DNA of 5,043 nucleotides from an uncultured Collinsella sp. Lineage in GTDB: Bacteria > Actinomycetota > Coriobacteriia > Coriobacteriales > Coriobacteriaceae. The stretch lies in NCBI GenBank assembly GCA_902495955.1, contig CABUZE010000076.1:1-5043 (forward strand), in the 5' to 3' direction. The position numbers and the translations under genes are program-made. Shown here piece by piece: positions 1-5,043 of the stretch; position 1 is the stretch's first letter, and each line of letters opens with the position of its first letter. The notes beneath the pieces were generated by a model, which saw nothing but the letters and a program-made list of their open reading frames with translations, did no database searches and was not told the DNA's origin.

Positions 1-61
1 AACTCTGCCCCTTATTGGCAAGGGATCGACGGAACGCAACAGGTTGAGCATACGCAAGCGA

Positions 62-161
62 GCGGCCCCCAGAGCGTACAAGGTGGCATGAAAAAGGCAG
101 GGCATTGACCTTTTGGTCATGCCCTGCCTTTTGAATGACAGATTGTAGCTCTGGGGGCCGC
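62..161. repeat. Long inverted repeat enclosing the terminator
   Basis: GCGGCCCCCAGAGC at 62-75 is a perfect reverse complement of GCTCTGGGGGCCGC at 148-161 (14 bp). After one bulged G at 76, pairing continues for five more bases (77-81 with 143-147). The arms are separated from the inner terminator stem by spacers of about 10 bases on each side (82-91 and 133-142). The whole region could fold into one nested 100-base hairpin with about 37 pairs. The repeat is seen directly; its role is unknown. It could be a palindromic extragenic element, a 3'-end stabiliser or the body of a small RNA. Confidence 0.85.
91..132 (-). terminator. Intrinsic terminator of the rpoBC transcript, bidirectional in form
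   Basis: On the minus strand the stem GGCAGGGCATGACC (128-115) pairs with GGTCAATGCCCTGCC (110-96) around an AAAA loop (114-111), with one bulged A (complement of T106), and runs straight into five T residues at 95-91. The flanking A and T tracts (132-129 with 95-92) extend the stem to 18 bp. On the plus strand the same hairpin is followed by TTTT at 129-132, so it could also stop transcription coming from the other side. It lies about 75 bases after the rpoC stop and is the obvious end of the operon transcript. Confidence 0.92.
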
Positions 162-177
162 GCAGCGACGGAGATCG

Positions 178-199
178 CCGCCGTTCGTTAGAACGGCGG
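178..199 (-). other. Perfect 9-bp hairpin just after the rpoC stop
   Basis: CCGCCGTTC at 178-186 and GAACGGCGG at 191-199 are exact reverse complements around a 4-base loop. In the transcript this stem begins six bases after the TAA stop (208-206). No T run follows on the minus strand, so it does not look like an intrinsic terminator. It may protect the 3' end of the mRNA or act as a pause element. Confidence 0.7.
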
Positions 200-205
200 A
201 ACTAG

Positions 206-4681
<4,476 letters not shown>

Positions 4682-4687
4682 AGTCAA

Positions 4688-5043
<356 letters not shown>

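Noticed and set aside
1..51. A minus-strand ATG at 51-49 open to the window edge, as a possible start of the next gene after rpoC.
   Set aside because: No Shine-Dalgarno precedes it, the 17 visible residues resemble nothing I know (not rpsL), and it lies immediately after a strong terminator without a visible promoter.

Overview
The window lies inside an RNA polymerase operon of a high-GC bacterium and is read almost entirely from the minus strand. It holds the last 117 codons of rpoB (beta subunit), the complete rpoC (beta-prime subunit, about 1,490 residues) and a roughly 205-base intergenic stretch with the operon's terminator. The beta-prime core is actinobacterial in style: it has an acidic helical insertion in the N-terminal clamp, both zinc sites, and no large insertion in the trigger loop. 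Together with base composition and the unusual C-terminus, this suggests a gut-type Actinomycetota of class Coriobacteriia (Collinsella-like). That assignment is from memory and family resemblance, not a search.

Layout, right to left in the direction of transcription: 5043-4688 is the rpoB 3' end, with the conserved C-terminal clamp segment followed by a 56-residue acidic Ala-rich tail. At 4696-4691 a Shine-Dalgarno sequence inside the last rpoB codons serves rpoC, which starts at GTG 4681 (preferred) or at TTG 4687. rpoC runs to a TAA at 208-206. A 9-bp hairpin follows at 199-178, then a strong intrinsic terminator at 132-91 that is itself framed by a long perfect GC-rich inverted repeat (161-143 / 81-62). 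Bases 1-61 hold nothing I can identify. No rpsL start is visible within the 205 bases after rpoC.

The most interesting feature is the C-terminus of beta-prime. The protein normally ends about 50 residues after the PAGTG motif, but here about 230 more residues follow. They include a helix-hairpin-helix domain that aligns without gaps to the C-terminal domain of the alpha subunit (alpha-CTD) and keeps most of the residues alpha-CTD uses to bind promoter UP elements (equivalents of R265, N268, G296, K298 and E302). After it comes an acidic tail ending in a short motif resembling the normal beta-prime terminus. The simplest reading is that this polymerase carries an extra, potentially DNA-binding, alpha-CTD-like module on its largest subunit. 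Several normally near-invariant active-centre positions (trigger loop, bridge helix, switch 1) also depart from the common bacterial consensus.
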